A stretch of DNA of 64,000 nt from a bacterium 1xD42-67. Its GTDB lineage: Bacteria; Bacillota; Clostridia; Oscillospirales; Oscillospiraceae. Both the position numbers and the translations under genes were made by a program. Positions 7,678 through 16,401 of this stretch are shown piece after piece. The stretch covers positions 124,001 through 188,000 of the forward strand of contig RAYO01000004.1 of assembly GCA_003612335.1 (NCBI GenBank), given 5' to 3'. Within the stretch, counting starts at the first letter, position 1. Each line of letters begins with the position of its first letter. The notes under the pieces are model-generated. The model was not told where the DNA came from. It did no database searches and worked only from the letters and a program-made list of their open reading frames with translations.

Positions 7678-9909
7678 CTAGGGGCGGTCCCGCTTGACGA
7701 TCCGTCCCAGCAGTCCCCGCCGGGTCTTTTTGACGGTGACTGCCGGTCTTTTGGCGGCCGTCTTGGCGGCCGGGCGCTCCTTCGGGGCGGGAGCCGGAGA
7801 GACGACCGATCTGGGCTTGGGCTTGGGCCGCTCCAGCGCCCACTCGCCGGAATACGCCTGGTCGCAGAAGTATTCCTGCGCGTTGAAGGGCTCCCCCTGG
7901 ATCCTGAGATAGGTCCCGTCGGGCTGCTGGGCCCGGCCCTTCGCGGTGTCCCGGAGCTGGACCTGGAACATGTCCTCCAAATGGGCACGCAGGGCGGGGT
8001 CCCGGACGGGGATGGCCACCTCCACCCGGCGGGTGGTGTTGCGGGTCATGAAGTCGGCGGAGGAGATATAGACCTGTCTCCGCTCCCCCTCTCCGAAGAG
8101 ATAGATCCGGGCGTGCTCCAGATATCGGCCCACGATGCTCACCACCCGGATATTCTCGGTGAGGCCAGGCACGCCCCCCACGAGACAGCAGATCCCCCGG
8201 ATCACCAGGTCGATCTTGACCCCCGCCTGGGAGGCCTGGATCAGCTTGTCGATGATCAGCTTATCGGTGAGGCCATTGAGCTTGAAGCCCAGATAGGCCC
8301 CCTCCCCCGCCCGGGCATGCTCGATCTCCCGGTCGATGAAGGCGGTCACCTTGTCCCGCAGACATGCGGGGGCCACCATGAGATGGCGGCTGTCCTCCAC
8401 TACCTCCCCCATGGACAGACAGTTGAAGACTTGGGCGGCCTCCCCTCCGATCGACCGGTCGGCGGTCATGAGGGCGTAGTCGGTATAGAGGCGGACGGTG
8501 TCCTCGTTGTAGTTTCCGGTGCCCACCTGGGTAATATACTCCACTTGGTCGTTGTGCATCCGGGTGATGAGGAGGAGCTTGGAGTGGACCTTCAGCCCGT
8601 CCAGACCGTAGATGACCCGGCAGCCGGCCTGTTCCAGCACCCGGGACCAGCCGATGTTGTTCTCCTCGTCGAACCGGGCCCGGAGCTCCACCAGGGCCAC
8701 GACCTCCTTGCCGTTCTCGGCGGCGTCCACCAGGGCCTCCACGATCTTGCTGTTGTGGGCCACCCGGTACAAGGTCATCTTGATGGACACCACCTCCGGG
8801 TCCTGTCCCGCCTCCTGGAGCAGGCGCAGCAGGGGCCGGACGCTCTCATAGGGATAGGAGAGCATCAGGTCCCGCTCCCGGATCTGCTCCGCCACAGGGC
8901 GGAGGGGATCTACGTTGGGGGAGTTCTGGGGGACTCGCCGGGGGTAGAACAGCTCGCTCTTATCCCGGAGGATGTCCCGCAGGGCCCCCATGAAGGACAG
9001 GTCCAGGGGGACGTCGCTGGCGAACAGATGCTTTTTCGACAGTCCAAGACAGGAACACAGGGCGTCCCGCACCGTGTCGGACAGCTTGCCCTGGTGATCC
9101 AGCTTCACCGGCTGGAGGCGCTTGCGGCGGCGGATCAGCTTTTCCATGCTCCTGCGGTACTCCTCGGCCAGCAGGTCGCTCATCTCAGAGGAGGCCTCGT
9201 CCATGTGGATGTCGGCGCTGCGCACCAGACGGATGAGCACCGCCCCCTCCACCTTGTAGTGGGCGAATATCTTGGGCAGGAAGCTGGCAATCAGGTCCTC
9301 CACCAGCACGGACCGCTGGCCGTCGCCGGGCAGGGGGACCAGCCGGCGGAGGACCCCGTCGCCGCAGGGGACGATGCCCATCCGCTCACCGCCGCTCTTG
9401 GTCTTCAGGATGGCCACGGCATAGATGGCCTTGTTGCGCAGGAAGGGGAAGGGCTGCTTGCGCCCCACGATCTGGGGGGAGAGCAGCGGGAGGACGTTAG
9501 AGGTGAAATATTTCTCTAAAAAAGACTGCTGTTTGTCAGACAGGCTGTCGAACCGGCAGATCTCCACCCCGTGGCCAGCCAGCTCGGCCAAAAGGGCCCT
9601 GCAGATCCGGTCCCGGCCTGCCAGCAGCTCCCGGGTCCTGTCCAGGACGGCGGCGGTCTGCTGGGCGCTGGTCATGCCCGTTTTATCATCCACGGCGGTG
9701 AGGTGGAGGGTGTCCATGAGCATACCCACCCGGACCATATAGAACTCATCCAGGTTGCTCTGGAAGATCGAGGCGAAGTTCAGCCGCTCGCACAGGGGGG
9801 CGGCCGGGTCCTCCGCCTCCTCTAGCACCCGCTCGTTGAAACGGAGCCAGGACAGCTCCCGATTGACATAACATCCCCCGGCGGCGGAGGGAGCGCTCTG
9901 ATCTTTCAT
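7678..9909 (-). CDS. ppk1: Polyphosphate kinase 1
   Basis: Synthesises polyphosphate from ATP at the membrane or nucleoid. Family landmarks are the N-terminal YVNRELSWLRFNERVLEEA (14-32), LDEFYMVRVG, the phosphohistidine in GLKVHSKLLLI (His442), GTGNYNEDT and EHARIYLF with the second active-site histidine. After the catalytic core the last 50 or so residues form a Pro/Ala/Lys-rich basic tail ending RRGLLGRIVKRDRP that is not part of the standard fold. Total length 743 against a usual 690-720. It may be expressed with pfkA downstream. A weak minus-strand promoter (TTGCGT-17-TACATT, 9951-9979) precedes it. Confidence 0.96.
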   Translation of the reverse strand: MKDQSAPSAAGGCYVNRELSWLRFNERVLEEAEDPAAPLCERLNFASIFQSNLDEFYMVRVGMLMDTLHLTAVDDKTGMTSAQQTAAVLDRTRELLAGRDRICRALLAELAGHGVEICRFDSLSDKQQSFLEKYFTSNVLPLLSPQIVGRKQPFPFLRNKAIYAVAILKTKSGGERMGIVPCGDGVLRRLVPLPGDGQRSVLVEDLIASFLPKIFAHYKVEGAVLIRLVRSADIHMDEASSEMSDLLAEEYRRSMEKLIRRRKRLQPVKLDHQGKLSDTVRDALCSCLGLSKKHLFASDVPLDLSFMGALRDILRDKSELFYPRRVPQNSPNVDPLRPVAEQIRERDLMLSYPYESVRPLLRLLQEAGQDPEVVSIKMTLYRVAHNSKIVEALVDAAENGKEVVALVELRARFDEENNIGWSRVLEQAGCRVIYGLDGLKVHSKLLLITRMHNDQVEYITQVGTGNYNEDTVRLYTDYALMTADRSIGGEAAQVFNCLSMGEVVEDSRHLMVAPACLRDKVTAFIDREIEHARAGEGAYLGFKLNGLTDKLIIDKLIQASQAGVKIDLVIRGICCLVGGVPGLTENIRVVSIVGRYLEHARIYLFGEGERRQVYISSADFMTRNTTRRVEVAIPVRDPALRAHLEDMFQVQLRDTAKGRAQQPDGTYLRIQGEPFNAQEYFCDQAYSGEWALERPKPKPRSVVSPAPAPKERPAAKTAAKRPAVTVKKTRRGLLGRIVKRDRP

Positions 9910-9950
9910 CGTTGGTCGTGTCTCCTTTCGCAGTCTGCAGCGTCACTATA

Positions 9951-9979
9951 AATGTACCACCCTTTTCCTACAGACGCAA
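9951..9979 (-). promoter_or_regulatory. Possible ppk1 promoter
   Basis: On the minus strand TTGCGT (9974-9979) and TACATT (9951-9956) are spaced by 17 bases, 42 bases ahead of the ppk1 start. Both boxes deviate from consensus. Confidence 0.4.
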
Positions 9980-10123
9980 GCCCTTTCCAAGACTTTTTCT
10001 ATTTTGCCCCGGTATCTGGAGGCCCTCTCCAGAGGCGGTCCCCACGCCCTCCTCCAGTCAGGAGGCCCTATCTGTCCCGCCCCTTACAGGGACAGATTTC
10101 AAAGAATCTTAAAAAAATATCCC

Positions 10124-10152
10124 TTGACTGCAAAGGTACAAATGAGTAAAGT
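10124..10152 (+). promoter_or_regulatory. Promoter of the LTA synthase gene
   Basis: TTGACT (10124-10129), 17-base spacer, TAAAGT (10147-10152); 40 bases ahead of the start codon. The sequence between ppk1 and this promoter contains a CTGTCCC/GGGACAG hairpin but no recognised regulator site. Confidence 0.65.
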
Positions 10153-10192
10153 AGGATAGGATAAAAATGGATCTTTCAGGAGGTCGATCCCA

Positions 10193-12301
10193 ATGGGCTA
10201 TAACGGAAGAAGGATGGGCAGCGGACGGGCGCGGCGCGGCAGGGACACGCTGTCCCAGACCATGGTCCGGGTGCTGCTCTTCCCGGCACTGCTGATCTAT
10301 CTGGAGCTGGTGCTCCACATCTGCAAAAAGAACGCGCTGGTCTACGCCCCGGTATATCTGATCTTCAGCATCGCGGCCGGTCTTTTCTTCGCGTGCTTCA
10401 CCCTGCCCTGGCGGCGGAGGACCAACGGCATGACCGCCAAGATCCTGGCGGTCGTCATCTCCCTGATCTATGTCATCGAGTTCGTCGCCAAGACCATCCT
10501 TCAGACCTACTACGGTCTCAGCGCCCTCAAGATGGCGGCGGGCAACCGCCTCACCGACTACTCGGCGGTCATCGTGTCCACCGTCCTGCGCAGCATCCCC
10601 ATCATCCTGATCCTGATGCTGCCCTCTGTCCTGCTGTGCCTCTTTGGGGGCGCTCTTTTGGGCTTCCCCCGGCTGGACGTCCGCTTTGCCGGGCTGGTGA
10701 TGGGCGGCTGTGTGGTGTTCCATATCCTGGGCCTAGGGATGGTCCACCTGCCCTGGAAGGGGGACCTGACCCCCGCCATGCTGTACAAGATGGACACCAA
10801 TATGGACGACCAGGTGGAGCAGCTGGGCATGTTCACCGCCCTGCGGCTGGATGCGAAGCATATGATCTTCCCGCCCAAGAACAGCATGGACGCCGATTTC
10901 AGCGGGATCGGCGGGCTCCCCAACGCAGGCTCCTCCGCTGGCTCCAGCGGCGATCCGGCGGGCAGCGTCTCAGAGCCCGATCCCGGCCCTGTGATCGACA
11001 CTTCCCCCAATGTGATGGATGTGGACCTGGCCGCCCTGGCCGGGAGCACCTCCAACAAGGACGTCAAGTGGCTGGCGGAGTATTTCAGCAATGTGACGCC
11101 CACCAATAAGAACCAGTACACCGGCATGTTCGAGGGGTACAATGTGATCCAGATCGTGATCGAGGGCTTCTCTGGCTACGCCATCGACCCGGAGCTCACC
11201 CCCACCCTCTACAAGCTGGCCAACGAGGGCTTCGTCTTCCACAACTATTACACCGCGCTCCATTTCACCAGCACCTCCAACGGAGAGTGTCAGACCCTGC
11301 TGGGGCTCTACCCGAAGAACGGCAGCCCCGCCACCATGACCCGCACCGGCGAACTGGGCACCAACTGTTACTTCTCCCTGGCCCAGCAGCTGGGCCGGAA
11401 GGGGTATACCGTGATGGGCTTCCACGGCAACTACGAGATGTACGGCAGGCAGAAGTCCCACACCAACCTGGGCTACGACTGGCGGCAGTTCAACAGCGGC
11501 CTGGAGGTGGACACTCGGGACGACGGCAAGATCGCCTGGCCCGCCCGGGACACCCAGGTGATCGAAAACAGCGTCGATCAGTATATCAACAGCGACAAGC
11601 CCTTCCACGTCTACTACCTGACCATCAGCGGCCACACCCCCTACTCCAACAACCGGGTGGTGGCCCCCTACCGCGACACCGTCCGGGCCCTGCCCTACAG
11701 CGAGACCACCCAGAACTATGTGGCCACGGCCATGGAGGCGGACCGCTCCCTAAAACTGCTGCTGGATAAGCTGGAGGCGGCAGGCAAGCTGGACAAGACC
11801 CTGATCGTGGCCACCGGAGACCACATCCCCTACGCCGATGTGCAGGTGCTGGAGGAGCTGGCCGGGAAACAGTTCGGCAGCTCCGACGCCCTGAAGAGCC
11901 TGAACGAGAAGGCCATCGACTTCGACGTCTACAAGAGCGCCCTGATCATGTGGTCGGCCAGCATGGAGGAGCCGGTCCATGTGGATAAGCCCTGCTGTCA
12001 GGTGGACATCCTGCCCACCGTCTCCAACCTGCTGGGGCTGGAATACGACTCCCGGATGCTGGACGGCAGCGACATCCTCTCTGACAGCGAGGGACTGGTG
12101 GTCTTCACCTCCCGGTGCTGGAAGACGGACAAGGGCTTCTACGACCGGTTCACCGGTGAGTTCACCCCTGCGGAAGGCGTCTCCATGACCCCCGAGGTCC
12201 AGGAGAGCTATGTGGCCGGCATCAAAAAGCTGGTGGGCTACAAGCTGGACAGCACCGCCCTGATCATAGAGAACGATTTCTACCGTCAGGTGTTCGGATA
12301 A
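10193..12301 (+). CDS. LTA synthase family membrane sulfatase-fold protein
   Basis: Polytopic membrane enzyme related to lipoteichoic acid synthase LtaS, which transfers glycerol-phosphate from phosphatidylglycerol onto a growing chain outside the cell. The N-terminal 200 residues contain about five hydrophobic segments; a Ser/Gly/Pro-rich linker (about 240-275) leads to the extracellular alkaline-phosphatase-superfamily domain with VIQIVIEGFSGYAID, the catalytic-threonine region HFTSTSNGECQTLLGLYP, MGFHGNYEMYGR and the metal-binding ATGDHIPY. Length 702 is slightly above the usual 640-670. It stands alone with its own promoter and a strong terminator. Whether the substrate is glycerol-phosphate or another head group cannot be told. 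Confidence 0.88.
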   Translation: MGYNGRRMGSGRARRGRDTLSQTMVRVLLFPALLIYLELVLHICKKNALVYAPVYLIFSIAAGLFFACFTLPWRRRTNGMTAKILAVVISLIYVIEFVAKTILQTYYGLSALKMAAGNRLTDYSAVIVSTVLRSIPIILILMLPSVLLCLFGGALLGFPRLDVRFAGLVMGGCVVFHILGLGMVHLPWKGDLTPAMLYKMDTNMDDQVEQLGMFTALRLDAKHMIFPPKNSMDADFSGIGGLPNAGSSAGSSGDPAGSVSEPDPGPVIDTSPNVMDVDLAALAGSTSNKDVKWLAEYFSNVTPTNKNQYTGMFEGYNVIQIVIEGFSGYAIDPELTPTLYKLANEGFVFHNYYTALHFTSTSNGECQTLLGLYPKNGSPATMTRTGELGTNCYFSLAQQLGRKGYTVMGFHGNYEMYGRQKSHTNLGYDWRQFNSGLEVDTRDDGKIAWPARDTQVIENSVDQYINSDKPFHVYYLTISGHTPYSNNRVVAPYRDTVRALPYSETTQNYVATAMEADRSLKLLLDKLEAAGKLDKTLIVATGDHIPYADVQVLEELAGKQFGSSDALKSLNEKAIDFDVYKSALIMWSASMEEPVHVDKPCCQVDILPTVSNLLGLEYDSRMLDGSDILSDSEGLVVFTSRCWKTDKGFYDRFTGEFTPAEGVSMTPEVQESYVAGIKKLVGYKLDSTALIIENDFYRQVFG

Positions 12302-12340
12302 CGCCGCCCATCCCTCCTCTGAAATCGATGGATCCCATCC

Positions 12341-12380
12341 CTCCGTCAGGGGCCCCGCTGGGCCCCTGACGGAGCTTTTT
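12341..12380 (+). terminator. Intrinsic terminator after the LTA synthase gene
   Basis: A 15-bp perfect stem (CTCCGTCAGGGGCCC arm) with loop CGCT is followed by C and five T, 40 bases after the stop. Confidence 0.92.
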
Positions 12381-12431
12381 CGCCGCTGACAGGACACCCC
12401 GATCCTCGACCAAAATTTACATTTTCTTCAT

Positions 12432-12460
12432 TTGACAAAAATCACTAAATGAGGTATACT
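12432..12460 (+). promoter_or_regulatory. Near-consensus promoter of the opuC-type operon
   Basis: TTGACA (12432-12437), 17 bases, TATACT (12455-12460). The start codon of the first gene is about 140 bases downstream of the expected start point, leaving a long leader. Confidence 0.85.
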
Positions 12461-12517
12461 TGTTTTAGTCATTATGTCAGGTCCTTCCAGTTAGAACCCA
12501 AATGTATCTGTTTTTGT

Positions 12518-12546
12518 GGGCTGGCCAAAGGCGCAGCCCTCTTTTT
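12518..12546 (+). terminator. Terminator-like hairpin inside the opuC leader
   Basis: GGGCTGGCC-AAA-GGC(G)CAGCCC forms a nine-bp stem with one bulged base, followed by CTCTTTTTATCC. It lies between the promoter and the ribosome site and is followed by a second hairpin (GGCGC-TGGA-GCGCC) just before the AAAAGGAGG. This is the architecture of an attenuator; the sensed signal is unknown. Confidence 0.6.
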
Positions 12547-12605
12547 ATCCTGTCTGGAACGGGCCTGGAAACAGGCGCTGGAGCGCCCCGGAAAAGGAGG
12601 TAACA

Positions 12606-13718
12606 TTGCTCAGATTCGACCGCGTCAGTCTCACTTATGGAAATCAGAAGATCCTCAACGACATCTCCTTCGAGATCCAGGAGGGCCAGTTCGCCGTTTT
12701 CATCGGCCCCTCCGGCTGCGGCAAGACCACCACTTTGAAGATGATCAACCGCCTGATCCAGCCGGACAGCGGCCACATCTACTTAAACGGTCAGGACATC
12801 GCCTCGATAGACCGGTATGAGCTCCGGCGGCACACCGGCTATGTCATCCAGCAGATCGGTCTGTTCCCCAACATGACGGTGGCCCAGAACATCTGCGTGG
12901 TGCCCAAGCTGCTGAAATGGCCCAAGGACCAGTGCGACCAGACGGTCCGCGCCCTGCTGGACATGGTGGAGATGCCCTACGACCAGTACGCCCACAAATA
13001 CCCCTCCGAGATGTCGGGGGGCCAGCAGCAGCGCATCGGGATCCTTCGGGCCCTGGCCGCCTCTCCCCCGGTGGTCCTGATGGATGAGCCTTTCAGCGCC
13101 CTGGACCCCATGACCCGCCGCTCCCTCCAGCTGGAGGTGAAGAACCTCCAGCAAAAGCTGAACAAGACCATCGTCTTTGTCACCCACGACATGGAGGAGG
13201 CCCTGGACCTGGCCGACATCATCGTCTTCATGGACCGGGGCCAGATCGTCCAGACCGCGCCACCGGAGGAGATGCTGGAGAGCCCTGCCACCGACCAGAT
13301 CCGGGAATTTTTGGGCAAGCACCAGTCCGCCCCCGACCCCGCCGGACTGACGGTGGACCAGTTCATGCGCACCGGGATCATCACGGTCAAGCAGGACCGG
13401 GGCATCAACGAGTGTGTCAGCCGGATGCAGCACCACAACGTGGACACCCTGCTGGTGGTGGACGGAGCGCGCCGGTATCAGGGCACCGTGTCCATCGCCG
13501 ATATCCGTCTCACCGGCCATGTGGTCAAGACCATCGGCCCGCTGGTGCGGTGCGTCACCCCCACCGTCCACACGGGAGACAACGCCAAGGAGTGCTTCGA
13601 GCAGCTGATCTCCAGCGGCTTCCCCTATCTGGTGGTCCTCAACGGGGACGAGACGGTGGCCGGGATCGTCACCAAGACCAGTATGGCCTCCGCTATGGCG
13701 GAGCAGCTCTGGGGGTGA
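12606..13718 (+). CDS. opuCA: Betaine/carnitine/choline-type ABC transporter, ATP-binding subunit with CBS domains
   Basis: Energises import of quaternary-amine osmoprotectants. Start chosen at TTG 12606 because AAAAGGAGG stands six bases upstream and the product then begins MLRFDRVSLTYGNQ as in the family; the longer ATG reading at 12516 would run through the leader hairpin. The 370 residues contain Walker A GPSGCGKTT (about 32-40), signature MSGGQQQR, Walker B VVLMDEP, the H-loop FVTHD and two C-terminal CBS domains (from about residue 250), which in OpuA-type ATPases sense ionic strength or nucleotides. The next gene begins four bases after the stop. Confidence 0.92.
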   Translation: MLRFDRVSLTYGNQKILNDISFEIQEGQFAVFIGPSGCGKTTTLKMINRLIQPDSGHIYLNGQDIASIDRYELRRHTGYVIQQIGLFPNMTVAQNICVVPKLLKWPKDQCDQTVRALLDMVEMPYDQYAHKYPSEMSGGQQQRIGILRALAASPPVVLMDEPFSALDPMTRRSLQLEVKNLQQKLNKTIVFVTHDMEEALDLADIIVFMDRGQIVQTAPPEEMLESPATDQIREFLGKHQSAPDPAGLTVDQFMRTGIITVKQDRGINECVSRMQHHNVDTLLVVDGARRYQGTVSIADIRLTGHVVKTIGPLVRCVTPTVHTGDNAKECFEQLISSGFPYLVVLNGDETVAGIVTKTSMASAMAEQLWG

Positions 13719-13722
13719 TGGG

Positions 13723-14355
13723 ATGAATGAGCTCCTCGTGTCCATCCTCCAAGCTGCTGCCGTCCACACCGGCTACACGCTGGTGAGCGTGGCCATCGGC
13801 GCTGTGCTGGGGCTCACGCTGGGCATCGGGCTGTCCCGCCTGCCCGCCCTGGCCAGATACCTGATCCCTCTGCTGTCCATTTTGAACACCGTGCCCGGCA
13901 TCGTCTTCATCGGGATGCTGTATATCCTCACCGGCATGACCCCGGCCACCGTGATCATCGCCCTGTCCATCTATGCCATGTTCCCCGTGCTGAAGAACAC
14001 TGTGGTGGGGCTGGACAGCGTGGACGCCCAGTATAAGGAGGCCGCCCGGGGCTGCGGGATGGATCACTACCAGCGGCTGGTCCAGGTGGAGCTTCCCCTG
14101 GCCATGCCCACCATCATCGGCGGGCTGCGGCTGTCCACTGTATACACCGTCAGCTGGGCGGTGCTGGCCGCCATGATCAGCCAGGGCGGACTGGGCAACT
14201 TCATCTATCAGGGAGTCAGCTCCAACAATAACGCTCTGATCCTCCAGGGAGCTGTCCCCGCCGCCATCCTGGCCCTGATCCTGGGCGGGCTGGTGGATCT
14301 GCTCCAGAAGCGGGCAGTCCCCCGGGGCCTGCGGAAAGGCAGGGACGGGAAATGA
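13723..14355 (+). CDS. opuCB: Betaine/choline-type ABC transporter permease
   Basis: BPD_transp_1-type permease with about five membrane spans in 210 residues. The EAA loop, which contacts the ATPase, reads EAARGCGMDHYQRLVQVELPLAMP (split here over about 106-129). It matches OpuBB/OpuCB in length and order. The stop overlaps the start of the next gene as ATGA, so expression of the two membrane subunits is coupled. Substrate (betaine, carnitine, choline) cannot be deduced. Confidence 0.9.
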   Translation: MNELLVSILQAAAVHTGYTLVSVAIGAVLGLTLGIGLSRLPALARYLIPLLSILNTVPGIVFIGMLYILTGMTPATVIIALSIYAMFPVLKNTVVGLDSVDAQYKEAARGCGMDHYQRLVQVELPLAMPTIIGGLRLSTVYTVSWAVLAAMISQGGLGNFIYQGVSSNNNALILQGAVPAAILALILGGLVDLLQKRAVPRGLRKGRDGK

Positions 14356-15884
14356 GCTTTGCTATGATCTGGGATCACCTGTCCCTGGTGCTCTCCGCCC
14401 TGATCCTGGCCGCTGCCGCCGGGGTCCCCCTGGGCCTGCTGGCCTATCTGTGTCCCGTGGTGGGGAAGGCCCTCCTCTGGGTGGTGGATCTGATCCAGAC
14501 CATCCCCGCCCTGGCTCTGCTGGGGGTGATCATGGTGTTCGCGGGGCCCGGCTCCCCCACCGCGATGATCGGTCTGGCCCTCTACTCTCTGCTGCCTATC
14601 GCCCGGAACTGCGTCCTGGGCCTGTCCCAGGTACCCGGCCACCTGAAGGAGGCCGCCGCCGGCATGGGCATGGGCCCGGTCTACCGGCTGTTCCATGTGG
14701 ACATCCCTCTGGCCGCCCCCATGCTGATCACCGGGATCCGCATCGCCGCCGTGAATGCCATCGGCACCGCAGTCTTTGCCTCCTTCGTGGGAGGAGGCGG
14801 ACTGGGCGGACTGTTCTACACCGCTATCCGCCAGCAGGACATGGGCAAGATCCTGGCCGGCACCGCCGTGCTCATGGGGATGGCCTTGGCCCTGGATGCC
14901 GGGCTTGGCTATGTGGAGCGGCGGCTGTCCCGAGACCAGCGGAAAAAGCTGCCTGTCCCTGTGAGGGCAGTGGGGAGCGCCGCCCTGGCCCTGGCCTGTA
15001 TCGCCCTGGTGGTCTCCACCCTCCTCCCCGCAGACACCTCGGGACAGCTCACCCTCTATGACGGGGACTACTCTGAGGTGAAGCTGATGCACAGCATGGT
15101 GGAACAGCTGGTGGAGGACAAGACCGATCTGGAAGTGGTCATCCTGGACCAGATGACCCAGGTGAACAACCACAACGAGCTGAAGGGCAGCGATCCCAGC
15201 TGCGACCTGATGTTCAGCTACGACGGCACCGTGCTCACCACCTTCTTGGGTCTGGACACCAGCGACATCCCGGCGGGCGAGACCCTCTACGACTTCGTCA
15301 ATGAGACCGTCCGGGAGCGGGAGGGCCTGCGGCTGCTGGGCAAGGTGGGCCTGAACAACACCTACTCTATCGGCGTCACCCAGGAGGTCATCGACCGGTA
15401 CGCCGTGTCCAGGATCTCCGACCTGGTCCCCCTCGCCGGGGAACTGGACTTTGGCGCGGAGCACGAGTTCTACACCGAAGAGGGCAGCATGAAATACCGC
15501 CCCTTCGCAGATCGCTACGGCCTTCAGTTCAAGTCCGCCAAGCCAGTGGATGTAGTGCTCAAATACAGCGCCGTGGAGAGCGGCGCCTTCGACGTGATGG
15601 TGGTCTACGCCACCGACGGACTGAACAAGCGGGCCGGCCTCACCATCCTGGAGGACGACCTTGGCTTCTTCCCCGAATACTACGGCGCTTTCTTGGTCCG
15701 GGAGGACCTGTTCGACGACTTCTATGAGGCCGCTCCCGACCTGGAACAGGTGCTGGACCTCCTCACCGGTCAGGTGAGCAGCGAGGATATGGTAGAACTG
15801 ACTTATGCCGTGGACGTGGACGGCCGGCCAGTGGCCGAGGTGGCCCACCAGTTCCTAGTGTCCAGGGGCCTGTTGTCCGCATAG
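14352..15884 (+). CDS. Fused permease and substrate-binding subunit of the betaine/choline-type ABC transporter
   Basis: One 510-residue chain combining the second permease (residues about 1-200, EAA loop EAAAGMGMGPVYRLFHVDIP) with an OpuAC/ProX-type solute receptor (about 235-510) after a last membrane segment near 215-230. Fusion tethers the receptor to the outer face of the membrane, as known for BusAB and OpuA of lactic bacteria. In the receptor the segment LTLYDGDYSEVKLMHSMVEQL starts the domain; aromatic cage residues cannot be assigned with confidence. No separate lipoprotein receptor gene follows, so the three genes make a complete importer. Confidence 0.9.
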   Translation: MSFAMIWDHLSLVLSALILAAAAGVPLGLLAYLCPVVGKALLWVVDLIQTIPALALLGVIMVFAGPGSPTAMIGLALYSLLPIARNCVLGLSQVPGHLKEAAAGMGMGPVYRLFHVDIPLAAPMLITGIRIAAVNAIGTAVFASFVGGGGLGGLFYTAIRQQDMGKILAGTAVLMGMALALDAGLGYVERRLSRDQRKKLPVPVRAVGSAALALACIALVVSTLLPADTSGQLTLYDGDYSEVKLMHSMVEQLVEDKTDLEVVILDQMTQVNNHNELKGSDPSCDLMFSYDGTVLTTFLGLDTSDIPAGETLYDFVNETVREREGLRLLGKVGLNNTYSIGVTQEVIDRYAVSRISDLVPLAGELDFGAEHEFYTEEGSMKYRPFADRYGLQFKSAKPVDVVLKYSAVESGAFDVMVVYATDGLNKRAGLTILEDDLGFFPEYYGAFLVREDLFDDFYEAAPDLEQVLDLLTGQVSSEDMVELTYAVDVDGRPVAEVAHQFLVSRGLLSA

Positions 15885-15939
15885 GACATCCTCCCCGGCG
15901 CATACCCTCAAAGCAGAGGAACGGTTTGGGGGGAGCTGT

Positions 15940-16236
15940 ATGGAGGCCAGGATCGCGGAGCTGCGGTATAAAGAAGTCATCAGTGTGGAAGACGGGAGCC
16001 GGTACGGCTATGTGGGGGACATCGAGATCGATCTGGAGACCGGCCACGTCCGGGCCCTGGTGGTGCCTGGACGGCGGAGGTTCTTCGGCCTGCTGGGCCG
16101 GGAGGAGGACCGGCGCATCCCCTGGAACTGTGTCCGGCGTTTTGGAGAGGACATCATCCTGGTCCAGGACCGCCCTCCCCTCCAGGTCTCTGTCACCGGA
16201 ACGGACCTGCCCGAGCAGCAAGATCTTCCACGGTGA
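15940..16236 (+). CDS. YlmC/YmxH-family PRC-barrel sporulation protein
   Basis: 98-residue protein consisting of one PRC-barrel domain (MEARIAELRYKEVI, GYVGDIEIDLETGHVRALVVPG, RRFFGLLGREEDRRIPWNCVRRFGEDIILV). YlmC/YmxH proteins are widespread in endospore formers and often sigma-controlled, but their molecular role is not settled. GGGGGAGC precedes the ATG. Stands alone between the transporter operon and the marR operon, followed by a GNRA-loop hairpin. Confidence 0.88.
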   Translation: MEARIAELRYKEVISVEDGSRYGYVGDIEIDLETGHVRALVVPGRRRFFGLLGREEDRRIPWNCVRRFGEDIILVQDRPPLQVSVTGTDLPEQQDLPR

Positions 16237-16241
16237 GCCCT

Positions 16242-16267
16242 GCGGGGACAGCGAGAGCTGTCCCCGC
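16242..16267 (+). terminator. Hairpin after the PRC-barrel gene
   Basis: Eleven-bp perfect stem GCGGGGACAGC / GCTGTCCCCGC closed by a GAGA tetraloop, six bases after the stop. The following tract (TCCTATTCTCC) is only moderately T-rich. Confidence 0.6.
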
Positions 16268-16317
16268 TCCTATTCTCCGTTCATTTGTAAAGGATCTTTG
16301 AATATTTGGAAAACACC

Positions 16318-16345
16318 TTGACATTTTCTCCCGGCTGAGTAAAAT
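16318..16345 (+). promoter_or_regulatory. Promoter of the marR-ABC exporter operon
   Basis: TTGACA (16318-16323), 16 bases, TAAAAT (16340-16345). It is overlapped by the operator described next. Confidence 0.85.
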
Positions 16346-16364
16346 GATAAACGTGTTTATCATT
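16343..16364. promoter_or_regulatory. 22-bp palindromic operator overlapping the -10 box
   Basis: Perfect inverted repeat with arms AATGATAAAC and GTTTATCATT around a GT centre. It begins inside the -10 hexamer and covers the predicted start point, so a bound dimer would block transcription. The adjacent MarR-type gene is the obvious candidate ligand, giving autoregulation. Confidence 0.85.
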
Positions 16365-16401
16365 AACACATTAACTATTTTTGTCGGAAGGGGCTGTCCC
16401 T

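Noticed and set aside
6610-9519. 969-codon open frame on the plus strand across pfkA and ppk1
   Set aside because: Antisense shadow of two well-supported genes; composition (Gly/His/Asp/Gln-rich) and lack of motifs argue against coding.
12516-12605. N-terminal extension of the opuC ATPase from ATG 12516
   Set aside because: It would begin inside the leader hairpin, lacks homology to the family and has no ribosome site, whereas TTG 12606 has AAAAGGAGG.
14208-15848. 546-codon minus-strand frame opposite the permease-receptor fusion
   Set aside because: Antisense shadow caused by high GC at third positions.
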